Below, one piece after another: positions 45,306 to 52,521 of a DNA stretch of 64,000 nucleotides. Source of the DNA: Pseudomonas asiatica (GTDB lineage Bacteria > Pseudomonadota > Gammaproteobacteria > Pseudomonadales > Pseudomonadaceae). The stretch covers positions 1,021,001 through 1,085,000 of the forward strand of contig NZ_BLJF01000003.1 of the NCBI RefSeq assembly GCF_009932335.1, given 5' to 3'. Below the pieces are notes generated by a model that did not search any database, was not told the DNA's origin, and worked only from the letters and a program-made list of their open reading frames with translations. How positions within the stretch are numbered: the first letter of the stretch is position 1; each line of letters begins with the position of its first letter. The position numbers and the translations under genes were made by a program.

Positions 45306-46018
45306 TGCAGTTCCATCCCCCACTCGAACAGGGCCGCCTGCTGCGCCGCTACAAACGCTTTCTGGCGGATATCGAACTGCCCGGCGGCGAACAACTCACC
45401 ATCCACTGCCCCAACACCGGCTCCATGCTCAACTGCATGCGTGAAGGCGGGCAGGTGTGGTTCAGCCGCTCCAACGACCCCAAGCGCAAGCTCCCGGGTA
45501 CTTGGGAAATCAGCGAAACCCCGCAGGGGCGGCTGGCCTGTGTGAATACCGGGCGGGCCAATGCGCTGGTCGAAGAGGCCCTGCGTGCCGGCATCATCGC
45601 CGAACTGGCCGGTTTCAGTGCGCTAAGGCGTGAGGTAGCCTACGGCGAGGAAGGCAGCCGCATCGACTTTCGCCTGGAGTTCGACGGTGCCCCGGCCTAT
45701 GTCGAGGTCAAGAGCGTGACCCTGGGCTACCCAGCCAGCACGGTCGCGGCCTTTCCTGATGCGGTGACCCAGCGCGGCGCCAAGCACCTGCGAGAGCTGG
45801 CGAAGTTGGCCAGGCAAGGCGTGCGGGCTGTGCAGCTGTATTGTGTGAACCTGACCGGTATCGACGCGGTGCGCCCGGCCGAGGAAATCGATGCGGCTTA
45901 TGCCCAGGCCCTGCGCGCGGCAGTTTCAGATGGAGTGGAGGTGCTGGCCTACGGCGCACGCCTGGACTCCGAAGGCATTGTCATCGACCGCCGCCTGCCG
46001 GTGCTGCTTACCCCTTGA
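45305..46018 (+). CDS. sfsA: Sugar fermentation stimulation protein SfsA
   Basis: 237 aa. Family motifs [43 protein letters not shown] and the C-terminal [18 protein letters not shown]. The original phenotype is altered maltose metabolism in E. coli; homologues bind nucleic acid and resemble nucleases (Glu-x-Lys in VEVKS), so the real role is unsettled. TGATG overlap with the aminotransferase indicates coupling. Convergent with, and overlapping by 11 nt, the Rieske gene. Confidence 0.93.
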   Translation: MQFHPPLEQGRLLRRYKRFLADIELPGGEQLTIHCPNTGSMLNCMREGGQVWFSRSNDPKRKLPGTWEISETPQGRLACVNTGRANALVEEALRAGIIAELAGFSALRREVAYGEEGSRIDFRLEFDGAPAYVEVKSVTLGYPASTVAAFPDAVTQRGAKHLRELAKLARQGVRAVQLYCVNLTGIDAVRPAEEIDAAYAQALRAAVSDGVEVLAYGARLDSEGIVIDRRLPVLLTP

Positions 46019-46325
46019 GCCAGATGCCCTGGCTGTCCTCGTGGCAGCCCAGGGCCTGCAGTTGCTCGCCCTCGCACGGCCCGGCCACGCATTCTCCACT
46101 TTCGATCAGAAACAGCGCGCCATGATGGGCGCAGTGAATCAGGCTGGCGCTGTCATCGAGAAACGCATCTTCCACCCAGTTCAGCGGGATACCGCGGTGC
46201 GGGCAACGGTTGCGGTAGAGGTACACCTGGCCCTGGCGGCGCACGCCGAACAGTTCGATGCCGTCTACGCTGAAGGCTCGGCTATGGCCTTCGGCCAGGC
46301 CGTGGGAGGTACAAAGGAAGTGCAT
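46008..46325 (-). CDS. Rieske [2Fe-2S] domain protein
   Basis: 105 aa, a stand-alone Rieske ferredoxin-type domain. Ligands C41-x-H43 ([11 protein letters not shown]) and C65-x2-H68 (HCAHHGALF) are all present. No signal peptide, so cytoplasmic. Likely an electron donor to an oxygenase or reductase not in this window. Divergent from the haem transporter hmuT with a Fur box between them, so it may be iron-regulated. Confidence 0.88.
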   Translation of the reverse strand: MHFLCTSHGLAEGHSRAFSVDGIELFGVRRQGQVYLYRNRCPHRGIPLNWVEDAFLDDSASLIHCAHHGALFLIESGECVAGPCEGEQLQALGCHEDSQGIWLKG

Positions 46326-46368
46326 GGCAAGGACGACTCGTGGAACAAGTGATGGCTTGACGCTTCAA

Positions 46369-46383
46369 TGCGAATAATTATCA
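46369..46383. promoter_or_regulatory. Fur box upstream of hmuT
   Basis: TGCGAATAATTATCA matches the 7-1-7 Fur core TGATAAT-n-ATTATCA at 12 of 14 non-spacer bases when read as TGCGAAT-a-ATTATCA. It lies about 90 nt before hmuT and 44 nt before the Rieske start. Confidence 0.7.
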
Positions 46384-46473
46384 AATTGTCCATATTCGCT
46401 GCGCCCGGCTGCCTATGGTGCGCAGTTCCGTCGCTCGCCACAAGGCGCGCGGCTCGCCTGCAGAAGGAACCCG

Positions 46474-47358
46474 ATGATGCGCCGTCCTGTCGCCTTGCTC
46501 GCTCTGTGCGCGAGCGTTGTGCTGTCCACCCAGGCCCTGGCGGCCGAGCTGCCGCAGCGTTGGGTCAGCGCTGGTGGCGCACTGAGCGAATGGATCAGCG
46601 CTCTTGGCGGTGAAGCGCGCTTGGTGGGTGTGGACACCACCAGCCAGCACCCGCAATCGCTGAAGTCACTGCCTAGCGTCGGCTACCAGCGGCAGTTGTC
46701 TGCGGAAGGCATTCTCAGCCTGCGCCCAGATGTGCTGGTGGGCACCGAAGAAATGGGGCCGCCACCGGTACTGGCGCAAATCCGCAAGGCTGGCGTGCGG
46801 GTCGAACTGTTCTCCAGCAAAGCCGAGGTGGCGGCGGTGGATGAAAACCTCAAGCATCTGGGGCAATTGCTGGGCGCAGAAGAGCAGGCCGCGGTCTTGG
46901 CGTCGGGTTACCACCAGCAGCTCGATGCCTTGCAGGCCAGGGTCAGGCAGGCCCAGGCCGGGCAGAAGGCGCCAGGAGTGTTGCTGCTGGTCGGGCATGC
47001 GGGTGCCAAGCCGCTGATCGCCGGGCAGGGTACCGCCGGCGACTGGCTGCTGAGCCAGGCGGGCGGGCGCAACTTGGCAGAACATCAGGGCTACAAGAAT
47101 TTCTCCAGCGAAGCACTGGCTGCGCTGGACCCGGATGTGATCGTGTTTTCCGACCGGGCGCTGGCCGATGACGAAGCCTTGAAGGCGTTGCTGAAAGAAA
47201 ACCCCGCGCTGGCGACCTCGCGCGCCGTGCGAGAGAAACGCCTGGTATCGCTTGACCCGACACTGTTGGTCGGCGGGCTCGGGCCACGCCTGCCGGCAAC
47301 ACTTCAGTTGCTTGCGGCTACCTTCTATCCGGCCGCCAAGATCAGCCTCTCCCAATGA
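46474..47358 (+). CDS. hmuT: Haem ABC transporter periplasmic binding protein
   Basis: 294 aa. Sec signal peptide ending QALAAE, then a TroA/BtuF-like fold: VSAGGALSEWISALGG, VGYQRQLSAEGILSLRPDVLVG, and the second lobe with DPDVIVFSDRAL. Captures haem in the periplasm for HmuUV (PhuT in P. aeruginosa). ATG 46474 or 46477; AAGGA fits both. The Fur box indicates iron repression. First gene of hmuTUV; no outer-membrane receptor or PhuS-type haem chaperone gene is adjacent. Confidence 0.92.
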   Translation: MMRRPVALLALCASVVLSTQALAAELPQRWVSAGGALSEWISALGGEARLVGVDTTSQHPQSLKSLPSVGYQRQLSAEGILSLRPDVLVGTEEMGPPPVLAQIRKAGVRVELFSSKAEVAAVDENLKHLGQLLGAEEQAAVLASGYHQQLDALQARVRQAQAGQKAPGVLLLVGHAGAKPLIAGQGTAGDWLLSQAGGRNLAEHQGYKNFSSEALAALDPDVIVFSDRALADDEALKALLKENPALATSRAVREKRLVSLDPTLLVGGLGPRLPATLQLLAATFYPAAKISLSQ

Positions 47359-48392
47359 AACAACGCGTCCAGCCACGCACACTGTTCGTTTGCCTGAGCC
47401 TGTTGTGCCTGTTGGCGGTGTGGTTGTCTTTGGCCCTGGGGCCGGTCAGCCTGCCGCTGTTCGATACCCTGCGTGCCGGCTTGCGCCTGCTGGGGTTGCC
47501 CATTGCCGCTGACGGCCTGCAGCAGGCCGAGATGATCCTCGGCCAGATCCGCCTGCCGCGCACCTTGCTGGGGTTGGCGGTGGGCGCGGTGCTGGCGCTG
47601 TCTGGTGTGGCCATGCAGGGGCTGTTCCGTAACCCGCTGGCCGACCCCGGGCTGGTAGGGGTTGCCGCCGGAGCAGCGGTGGGCGCGGCGGTGGCCATCG
47701 TTGGCGGCAGTTGGCTGGGCGGCATGCCGGATGTGCTTGCCCCTTACCTGTTGTCGGTGTGCGCTTTCATCGGCGGGCTGGGCGTGACTGCGCTGGTTTA
47801 TCGTCTGGGGCGACGCGACGGCCAGACCAACGTCGCCACGATGCTGCTGGCCGGTGTGGCCATGACCGCGCTGGGCGGTGCTGCCGTGGGGCTGTTCTCC
47901 TACCTGGCCGACGACGCCACGCTGCGCACGCTGACCTTCTGGAACCTGGGCAGCCTCAATGGTGCTAGTTACCAGCGGCTGTGGCCTTTGCTGCTGGTGG
48001 CTGCGGGCGTGGCAGTGTGGCTGCCACGTCGGGCCAAGGCGTTGAATGCCATGCTGCTTGGTGAATCGGAGGCGCGTCACCTGGGCATTGACGTGGAGCG
48101 GCTCAAGCGCGAGCTGGTGTTCTGCACGGCGCTCGGCGTGGGTGCGGCGGTGGCGGCAGCAGGGCTGATCGGTTTCATCGGCCTGGTGGTGCCGCACCTG
48201 GTGCGCCTGCTGGCCGGGCCTGATCACCGTGTGGTGCTGCCAGCTTCCTTGTTGGCTGGCGGTGTGCTGATGCTGTTCGCCGATTTGGCGGCGCGGCTGC
48301 TGCTGGCGCCTGCCGAGCTGCCGATCGGCATCGTCACGGCCTTTATCGGCGCACCGTTCTTCCTGTTCCTGCTGATACGAGGGCGCAGTTGA
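47355..48392 (+). CDS. hmuU: Haem ABC transporter permease (FecCD family)
   Basis: 345 aa with about nine to ten hydrophobic helices. FecCD signatures [39 protein letters not shown] and [17 protein letters not shown]. Inner membrane. It overlaps hmuT by 4 nt (ATGA) and hmuV by 1 nt (TGATG), a tightly coupled operon. Confidence 0.93.
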   Translation: MKQRVQPRTLFVCLSLLCLLAVWLSLALGPVSLPLFDTLRAGLRLLGLPIAADGLQQAEMILGQIRLPRTLLGLAVGAVLALSGVAMQGLFRNPLADPGLVGVAAGAAVGAAVAIVGGSWLGGMPDVLAPYLLSVCAFIGGLGVTALVYRLGRRDGQTNVATMLLAGVAMTALGGAAVGLFSYLADDATLRTLTFWNLGSLNGASYQRLWPLLLVAAGVAVWLPRRAKALNAMLLGESEARHLGIDVERLKRELVFCTALGVGAAVAAAGLIGFIGLVVPHLVRLLAGPDHRVVLPASLLAGGVLMLFADLAARLLLAPAELPIGIVTAFIGAPFFLFLLIRGRS

Positions 48393-49159
48393 TGTTGCAA
48401 GCCGAGGGGCTGTACTTGCGGCGGGGCAGCAACGAAGTGCTGCATGACATTCATCTGCAGCTGAGCCAGGGGCAGGTGGTGGGCGTGCTCGGCCCCAACG
48501 GTGCCGGCAAGAGCAGCCTGCTAGGAGTACTGTGTGGTGAGCTGGCGCCCGATCACGGGCGGGTGACGCTACAGGGCAGGCCACTGGCGGACTGGGCAGG
48601 GCAGGAGCGGGCCAGGCGTCTGGCGGTGTTGCCGCAGGTGTCCAGCCTGGGGTTCTCGTTCCGGGTCGAGGAAGTGGTGGGCATGGGGCGCATGCCCCAT
48701 GGTACCGGGCAGCGGCGCGATGCTGAAATCGTCGAAGCGGCCTTGCGGGCAGCGGATGCCTGGCACCTGGTGGAGCGCAGTTACCTGGCGTTGTCTGGCG
48801 GCGAGCGGCAAAGAGTGCACCTGGCTCGGGTGCTGGCGCAGCTGTGGCCGGGCGAGGCGGGTACAACCCTGCTGCTGGACGAGCCAACCTCGATGCTCGA
48901 CCCGTTGCACCAGCACACCACCCTCGAAGCCGTGCGCCGCTTTGCCGACCGTGGCGCCGCGGTGCTGGTGATCCTGCATGACCTGAACCTGGCGGCGCGC
49001 TACTGTGATCGTATCCTGCTGCTGGAGCAGGGGCGCTGCCATGCCTTTGCCGCACCGTCAGCAGTGCTGACGCCGGCGGCGTTGAAGGCGGTATACGGGA
49101 TCGACGTACTGGTACAGGCGCACCCGGAGCGTGGGCATCCGCTGATCATCACTCGCTAA
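48392..49159 (+). CDS. hmuV: Haem ABC transporter ATP-binding protein
   Basis: 255 aa. Walker [10 protein letters not shown] (residue ~36), signature LSGGERQRV, Walker [13 protein letters not shown]-loop His in VILHDLN. Powers HmuTU haem import. ATG overlaps the hmuU stop. A repeat pair follows, then the ChaN-like lipoprotein gene. Confidence 0.94.
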   Translation: MLQAEGLYLRRGSNEVLHDIHLQLSQGQVVGVLGPNGAGKSSLLGVLCGELAPDHGRVTLQGRPLADWAGQERARRLAVLPQVSSLGFSFRVEEVVGMGRMPHGTGQRRDAEIVEAALRAADAWHLVERSYLALSGGERQRVHLARVLAQLWPGEAGTTLLLDEPTSMLDPLHQHTTLEAVRRFADRGAAVLVILHDLNLAARYCDRILLLEQGRCHAFAAPSAVLTPAALKAVYGIDVLVQAHPERGHPLIITR

Positions 49160-49173
49160 CGCTGGCGCGATCT

Positions 49174-49292
49174 TTGTAGGAGCGGCCTTGTGTCGCGAAA
49201 GGGCTGCAGAGCAGCCCCGGCAATTTGTGCATCACTGCTGAAAATCTGGGGCCGCTTTGCGGCCCTATCGCGACACAAGGCCGCTCCTACAA
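49174..49292. repeat. Inverted pair of TGTAGGAGC-type repeats
   Basis: TTGTAGGAGCGGCCTTGTG... and its reverse complement with GGGCTGCAGAGCAGCCCC / GGGGCCGCTTTGCGGCCC inner stems. It lies inside the haem gene cluster between hmuV and chaN and may reduce read-through. Confidence 0.85.
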
Positions 49293-49326
49293 GGGCTCGT
49301 GCAGACCATGAATGGAGATACTGCCC

Positions 49327-50208
49327 ATGCGACATCCGCTGCTGTCCGCTTTCTCGCTGTGCCTGGTGCTGGTACTGGGTGGCTGCCAGGCCAGCCTGCC
49401 ACCGCCGCCCGCCTGGCAGAGCAGTGAGGGGCGCAGCCATGCCGAGCTGGGGCATATCGTCGATCTTGCCAAAGGCCAACTGATCAGCCCTGAGCAACTG
49501 GTGCAGCGCCTGTCTGCCGCCCCCCGGGTGCTTGTCGGCGAGAAACACGACAACCCTGACCATCACGCACTGCAGCTGTGGCTGCTGCGCGCCCTGCAAG
49601 ACCAACGTGTGCAGGGCAGCCTGCTGCTGGAAATGCTGCAGCCTGAGCAACAACCGCTGCTGGACAAGCTCGCGGGGCAACCATTACCGGCAGACCTGCC
49701 CAGGGCCATGGCTTGGCAGGACGGCTGGGATTGGCAGCTGTACGGGCCAATCGTGACCGAGGCTTTGCAGCAGCGGGTGCCTGTGCTGGCCGCCAACCTC
49801 TCGCCCGGCGAGATGCGCCAGGCCTATCGTCAGCCGGCTTTGTTACCGGGCGAACGCTCCAATGCGCCGACGGTCAAGGCCGCTTTGCTGGAGCATGTGC
49901 GTGCCGGGCATTGCGGGATGCTGCCAGAAAGCCAGTTGCCGGCGATGCTGGCCGTGCAGCAGCAGCGCGACCGGCGCATGGCCGAGCGCTTGCTGGCGGC
50001 GCCGCAGCCAGCACTGCTGCTGGCCGGGGCCTATCACGTGCGCAAGGACCTGGGTGTACCGTTGCACTTGGCTGACCTGCAAGCGCAGGGGGAGAGCAAG
50101 GTGCTACTGCTAGCTGAGGTTGGTGAGCAGGTCGAGGCAGGCGAGGCTGATTTTGTGTGGTACACGGCAGCGATGCCGGAGCAGGACTATTGCGCGCAAC
50201 TGCGCTGA
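49327..50208 (+). CDS. ChaN/PhuW-type haem-binding lipoprotein
   Basis: 293 aa. Lipoprotein signal peptide with lipobox LVLGGC (Cys ~20), then the ChaN (DUF399) domain: VLVGEKHDNPDHHALQLWLL, LLLEMLQPEQQPLL, and AHC/CGMLPE-type region. Campylobacter ChaN binds two haem groups. In P. aeruginosa the equivalent gene phuW ends the haem operon next to prrF, the same order as here. ATG 49327 has GGAGA at 8 nt. Confidence 0.88.
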   Translation: MRHPLLSAFSLCLVLVLGGCQASLPPPPAWQSSEGRSHAELGHIVDLAKGQLISPEQLVQRLSAAPRVLVGEKHDNPDHHALQLWLLRALQDQRVQGSLLLEMLQPEQQPLLDKLAGQPLPADLPRAMAWQDGWDWQLYGPIVTEALQQRVPVLAANLSPGEMRQAYRQPALLPGERSNAPTVKAALLEHVRAGHCGMLPESQLPAMLAVQQQRDRRMAERLLAAPQPALLLAGAYHVRKDLGVPLHLADLQAQGESKVLLLAEVGEQVEAGEADFVWYTAAMPEQDYCAQLR

Positions 50209-50224
50209 CGGGGCTGTAAAAGGC

Positions 50225-50252
50225 AAAAAAAGACCCGGCAAATTGCCGGGTC
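50225..50252 (-). terminator. PrrF terminator
   Basis: Minus strand GACCCGGCAATTTGCCGGGTC followed by TTTTTTT; a typical Hfq-RNA terminator. Probably also receives convergent transcripts from chaN, whose stop is 17 nt away. Confidence 0.9.
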
Positions 50253-50338
50253 AATAACCGTGATTAGCCTGATGAGGAGATAATCTGAGAGTCCGAACCA
50301 GGGGCTCTTAGCTTATCCAACCAGTCTCGCGACCAGTT
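50225..50338 (-). ncRNA. prrF: PrrF iron-responsive small RNA
   Basis: About 114 nt. The minus strand starts AACTGGTCGCGAG and carries the strongly conserved PrrF core (CTCTCAGATTATCTCC and CTCATCAGGCTAATCACGG) used to pair with sodB and TCA-cycle mRNAs, then the terminator GACCCGGCAA-TT-TGCCGGGTC with seven T. Promoter TTGACG (50372-50367), 16-nt spacer, TATGAT (50350-50345) is covered by a Fur box. Represses iron-using proteins when iron is short. A single copy, not the tandem pair of P. aeruginosa. Confidence 0.94.
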
Positions 50339-50339
50339 G

Positions 50340-50372
50340 TGATAATCATAACTATTCTCATTTCGACGTCAA
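50340..50372 (-). promoter_or_regulatory. prrF promoter with Fur box
   Basis: -35 TTGACG, 16-nt spacer, -10 TATGAT. Overlapping it, forward-strand TGATAATCATAACTATTCTC (50340-50359) is a Fur-type array of GATAAT-like hexamers. Binding of Fe-Fur here would block polymerase. Confidence 0.88.
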
Positions 50373-50386
50373 TCCCTTTCCCGAGA

Positions 50387-50665
50387 TTATTTCTGATTTT
50401 TTTGCGCAGGGCTTTTCGCATCCAGTTGTTGGTTGAGCGCTTCTTTGCGCTCCAGCGGCAAATCGTTCCAGTGCATGTCCAGCAGGGCGCCTTCAATGGC
50501 ATACAACAGCACCTTCGATGCGCGGAACCCTCGTGTCTTCACGGCCTGGTACGCACCCACCGCGCCCAGGCGACGCAGATCCGATGCACTGTGGATGCCG
50601 GCTGCATGCAGCCACTGCGCAGAGGTCTTGCCAAGGTTCTTCAGATGCTGCAATTCATCGTTCAT
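50387..50665 (-). CDS. TfoX C-terminal domain protein
   Basis: 92 aa, only the TfoX C-terminal (helix-hairpin-helix-like) domain: LKNLGKTSAQWLHAAGIHSA and LRRLGAVGAYQAVKTRG. In gammaproteobacteria full TfoX activates competence genes; this short form lacks the N-terminal domain and its role is unknown. ATG 50665 has AAGGAGG at 5 nt, decisive for the start. The stop is 15 nt from the prrF promoter, so read-through into prrF is conceivable. Confidence 0.85.
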   Translation of the reverse strand: MNDELQHLKNLGKTSAQWLHAAGIHSASDLRRLGAVGAYQAVKTRGFRASKVLLYAIEGALLDMHWNDLPLERKEALNQQLDAKSPAQKNQK

Positions 50666-50788
50666 CGAGCCTCCTTGCGATGGCTGAACGGGGATTGGGG
50701 GATAAATCGCGAGCAGGTCAGAGAGGAGTGTAGCGGGGGATAGGAAATGCGCGGCCTTTTGCCATAGGGGGCGACGAGATGTCCTGTG

Positions 50789-50824
50789 CCGGCCTATTCG
50801 CGGGCTCACCCGCGAAGTGGCCGG
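50789..50824. repeat. Single REP palindrome
   Basis: CCGGCC-TATTCGCGGG-CTCA-CCCGCGAAG-TGGCCGG, one unit without an inverted partner, after the kinase-fusion gene stop. Confidence 0.7.
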
Positions 50825-50842
50825 TCCAGGAAAACGCTGAAC

Positions 50843-52405
50843 TTACAGCCCAGGCAAGCGCTGGCGAATCTGCTCGATCACCTGGTCCATGCTCCCGGCG
50901 CTCTGAGTATCGACGCGGGTGCTCTGCACCAGTTCCTGTGCATCCATTGGCTCACGACTGGCCTGCTGGGCTTTGACCACTTCCAGGGTGGCATCCGACG
51001 GGTCGGTATTTTCTGCCTGGCGCTGCTCCAGCCAGCTGGCGATGACCGCATCCGGTGCATGGCAGTCGAGGATCAGAAATGGCACGCCCGTCTGGCTGGC
51101 GATGTCCGCCGCGGCCTGGCGCTGATCACGCTTGAGGTAGGTGGCATCCAGCACCACCGGGAAGCCGGCTCGCAGCACGGTCGCCGCCACCTCGTGCAGG
51201 CGCTGGTAGGTCGCGACACTGGCGTCCTGGTCATAGATGCCGGTACTCAGCTGGCCAGCCTCAGCCTGCTGCTGTTCACCGAACAGGCGCTTGCGCTCCA
51301 CATCCGAACGCACGCGGACGGCGCCAAGGGCTTCGACCATACGCATGGCCACGTGGCTTTTGCCCACAGCCGAAACACCGTGGGTAATGGCCAGCAGGCG
51401 CGACGGGATGGCGCTGTAGCTTTCTGCCAGGTTTGCATAGTTGCGGTAGGTGCGAAGAGTGGTGGCGCGCTGCACGCCATCGGCATCGGCTGGCATGCTG
51501 AACAGTGCAACCTTGGCCCGCACCAGCGCGCGGTAGGCTTTGTAGAAGTTGAGCAGTTCCAGGCCTTCGTAGTCGCCGGTCAGTTCCAGGTACTGGCTGA
51601 TGAAGCGGCGGGCCAGGCATTTCAGGCCGCGGTCTTCCAGGTCCATGGCCAGGAAGCCCGTATCGGCGTACACATCGGTCAGGCGGAACGGTTCGTTGAA
51701 CTCGATGCAGTCGAAGATCACCACCTTGCCGTCGATCAGGGTGGCGTTGCCCAGGTGGATGTCACCGTGGCACTCACGGATGAAACCATTGGCCTTGCGC
51801 TTTTCCAGCAGGCCATGCAGGCGCTCGAAGCTGCTGCGTGCCCAGGCCTGCAGGGCGTCGAGTTGCTGCAGGTCGGCCTTGTCGCTGAGGAACGGGCGAA
51901 TCTGCTCGAAGTTCTGCTCCACAGGTGCCATCACGCTGTCCGGCGTGCCCAGTGGGTGCTCCACCGGCACGCGTGGGGCCTGCAGGTGGAACTCGGCGAT
52001 CTGCCGGGCCATCTGGTCGATGTGCGCGGCGTTCAGTTCACCATTGGCCTGCAGGGTGTTGAGCATCTGCCCCTGGGGGAACTGACGCATCTTCAGCACG
52101 TACTCGATGGCTTCGCCTTCACCGCCGATCTGCGGCGCATCGACGCTACCGGTTATCGGCAACACTTCAAGGTACAGGCCGTCGGTCAGGCGCTGGTTCA
52201 GGCGCAATTCTTCGTTACAGAAATGCCGGCGCTGGTCCAGGCCAGTGAAGTCGAGGAAGCCGAAGTTCATCGGCTTCTTGATCTTGTAGGCATACTCGCC
52301 GGTGAGCAGGACCCAGGAGATATGCGTCTCGATGAGCTGGAACCCATCCACGGGGTGAGGGTACAGGGCTGGGTTCTGCAACGCAGTGATAAGGGCTTGG
52401 CTCAC
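50843..52405 (-). CDS. Aminoglycoside-phosphotransferase-like / P-loop kinase fusion protein
   Basis: 520 aa, two domains. N-terminal half (~1-320) is APH/protein-kinase-like: ETHISWVLLTGEYAYKIKKP as nucleotide loop, catalytic HGDIHLGN and metal motif IFDCIEF. C-terminal half (~330-520) is a P-loop kinase: ITHGVSAVGKSHVAMRM (Walker A) with VVLDATYLKRDQR as in zeta-toxin/polynucleotide-kinase-type enzymes. Function unknown; resistance is not implied. GTG start 52405 with GGAAGGA at 6 nt; an earlier ATG would add 16 residues. Divergent from mrcB. Confidence 0.85.
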   Translation of the reverse strand: MSQALITALQNPALYPHPVDGFQLIETHISWVLLTGEYAYKIKKPMNFGFLDFTGLDQRRHFCNEELRLNQRLTDGLYLEVLPITGSVDAPQIGGEGEAIEYVLKMRQFPQGQMLNTLQANGELNAAHIDQMARQIAEFHLQAPRVPVEHPLGTPDSVMAPVEQNFEQIRPFLSDKADLQQLDALQAWARSSFERLHGLLEKRKANGFIRECHGDIHLGNATLIDGKVVIFDCIEFNEPFRLTDVYADTGFLAMDLEDRGLKCLARRFISQYLELTGDYEGLELLNFYKAYRALVRAKVALFSMPADADGVQRATTLRTYRNYANLAESYSAIPSRLLAITHGVSAVGKSHVAMRMVEALGAVRVRSDVERKRLFGEQQQAEAGQLSTGIYDQDASVATYQRLHEVAATVLRAGFPVVLDATYLKRDQRQAAADIASQTGVPFLILDCHAPDAVIASWLEQRQAENTDPSDATLEVVKAQQASREPMDAQELVQSTRVDTQSAGSMDQVIEQIRQRLPGL

Positions 52406-52507
52406 GGGAAATCCTTCCGGGGGCAGGGAATTCGAATGCGCCATTATGGTCAATGGTGCCGTCCCTGCCTACCGCCGGGGGCGTCTGCCCAGCCTTTATA
52501 AAGTGCG

Positions 52508-52513
52508 TATAAT
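52508..52513 (+). promoter_or_regulatory. -10 element very close to the mrcB start
   Basis: TATAAT ends 8 nt before the mrcB ATG, so transcription would begin about 1-2 nt before the codon. No clear -35 and no Shine-Dalgarno are visible; a leaderless message is possible. Confidence 0.4.
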
Positions 52514-52521
52514 CCGCCGCC

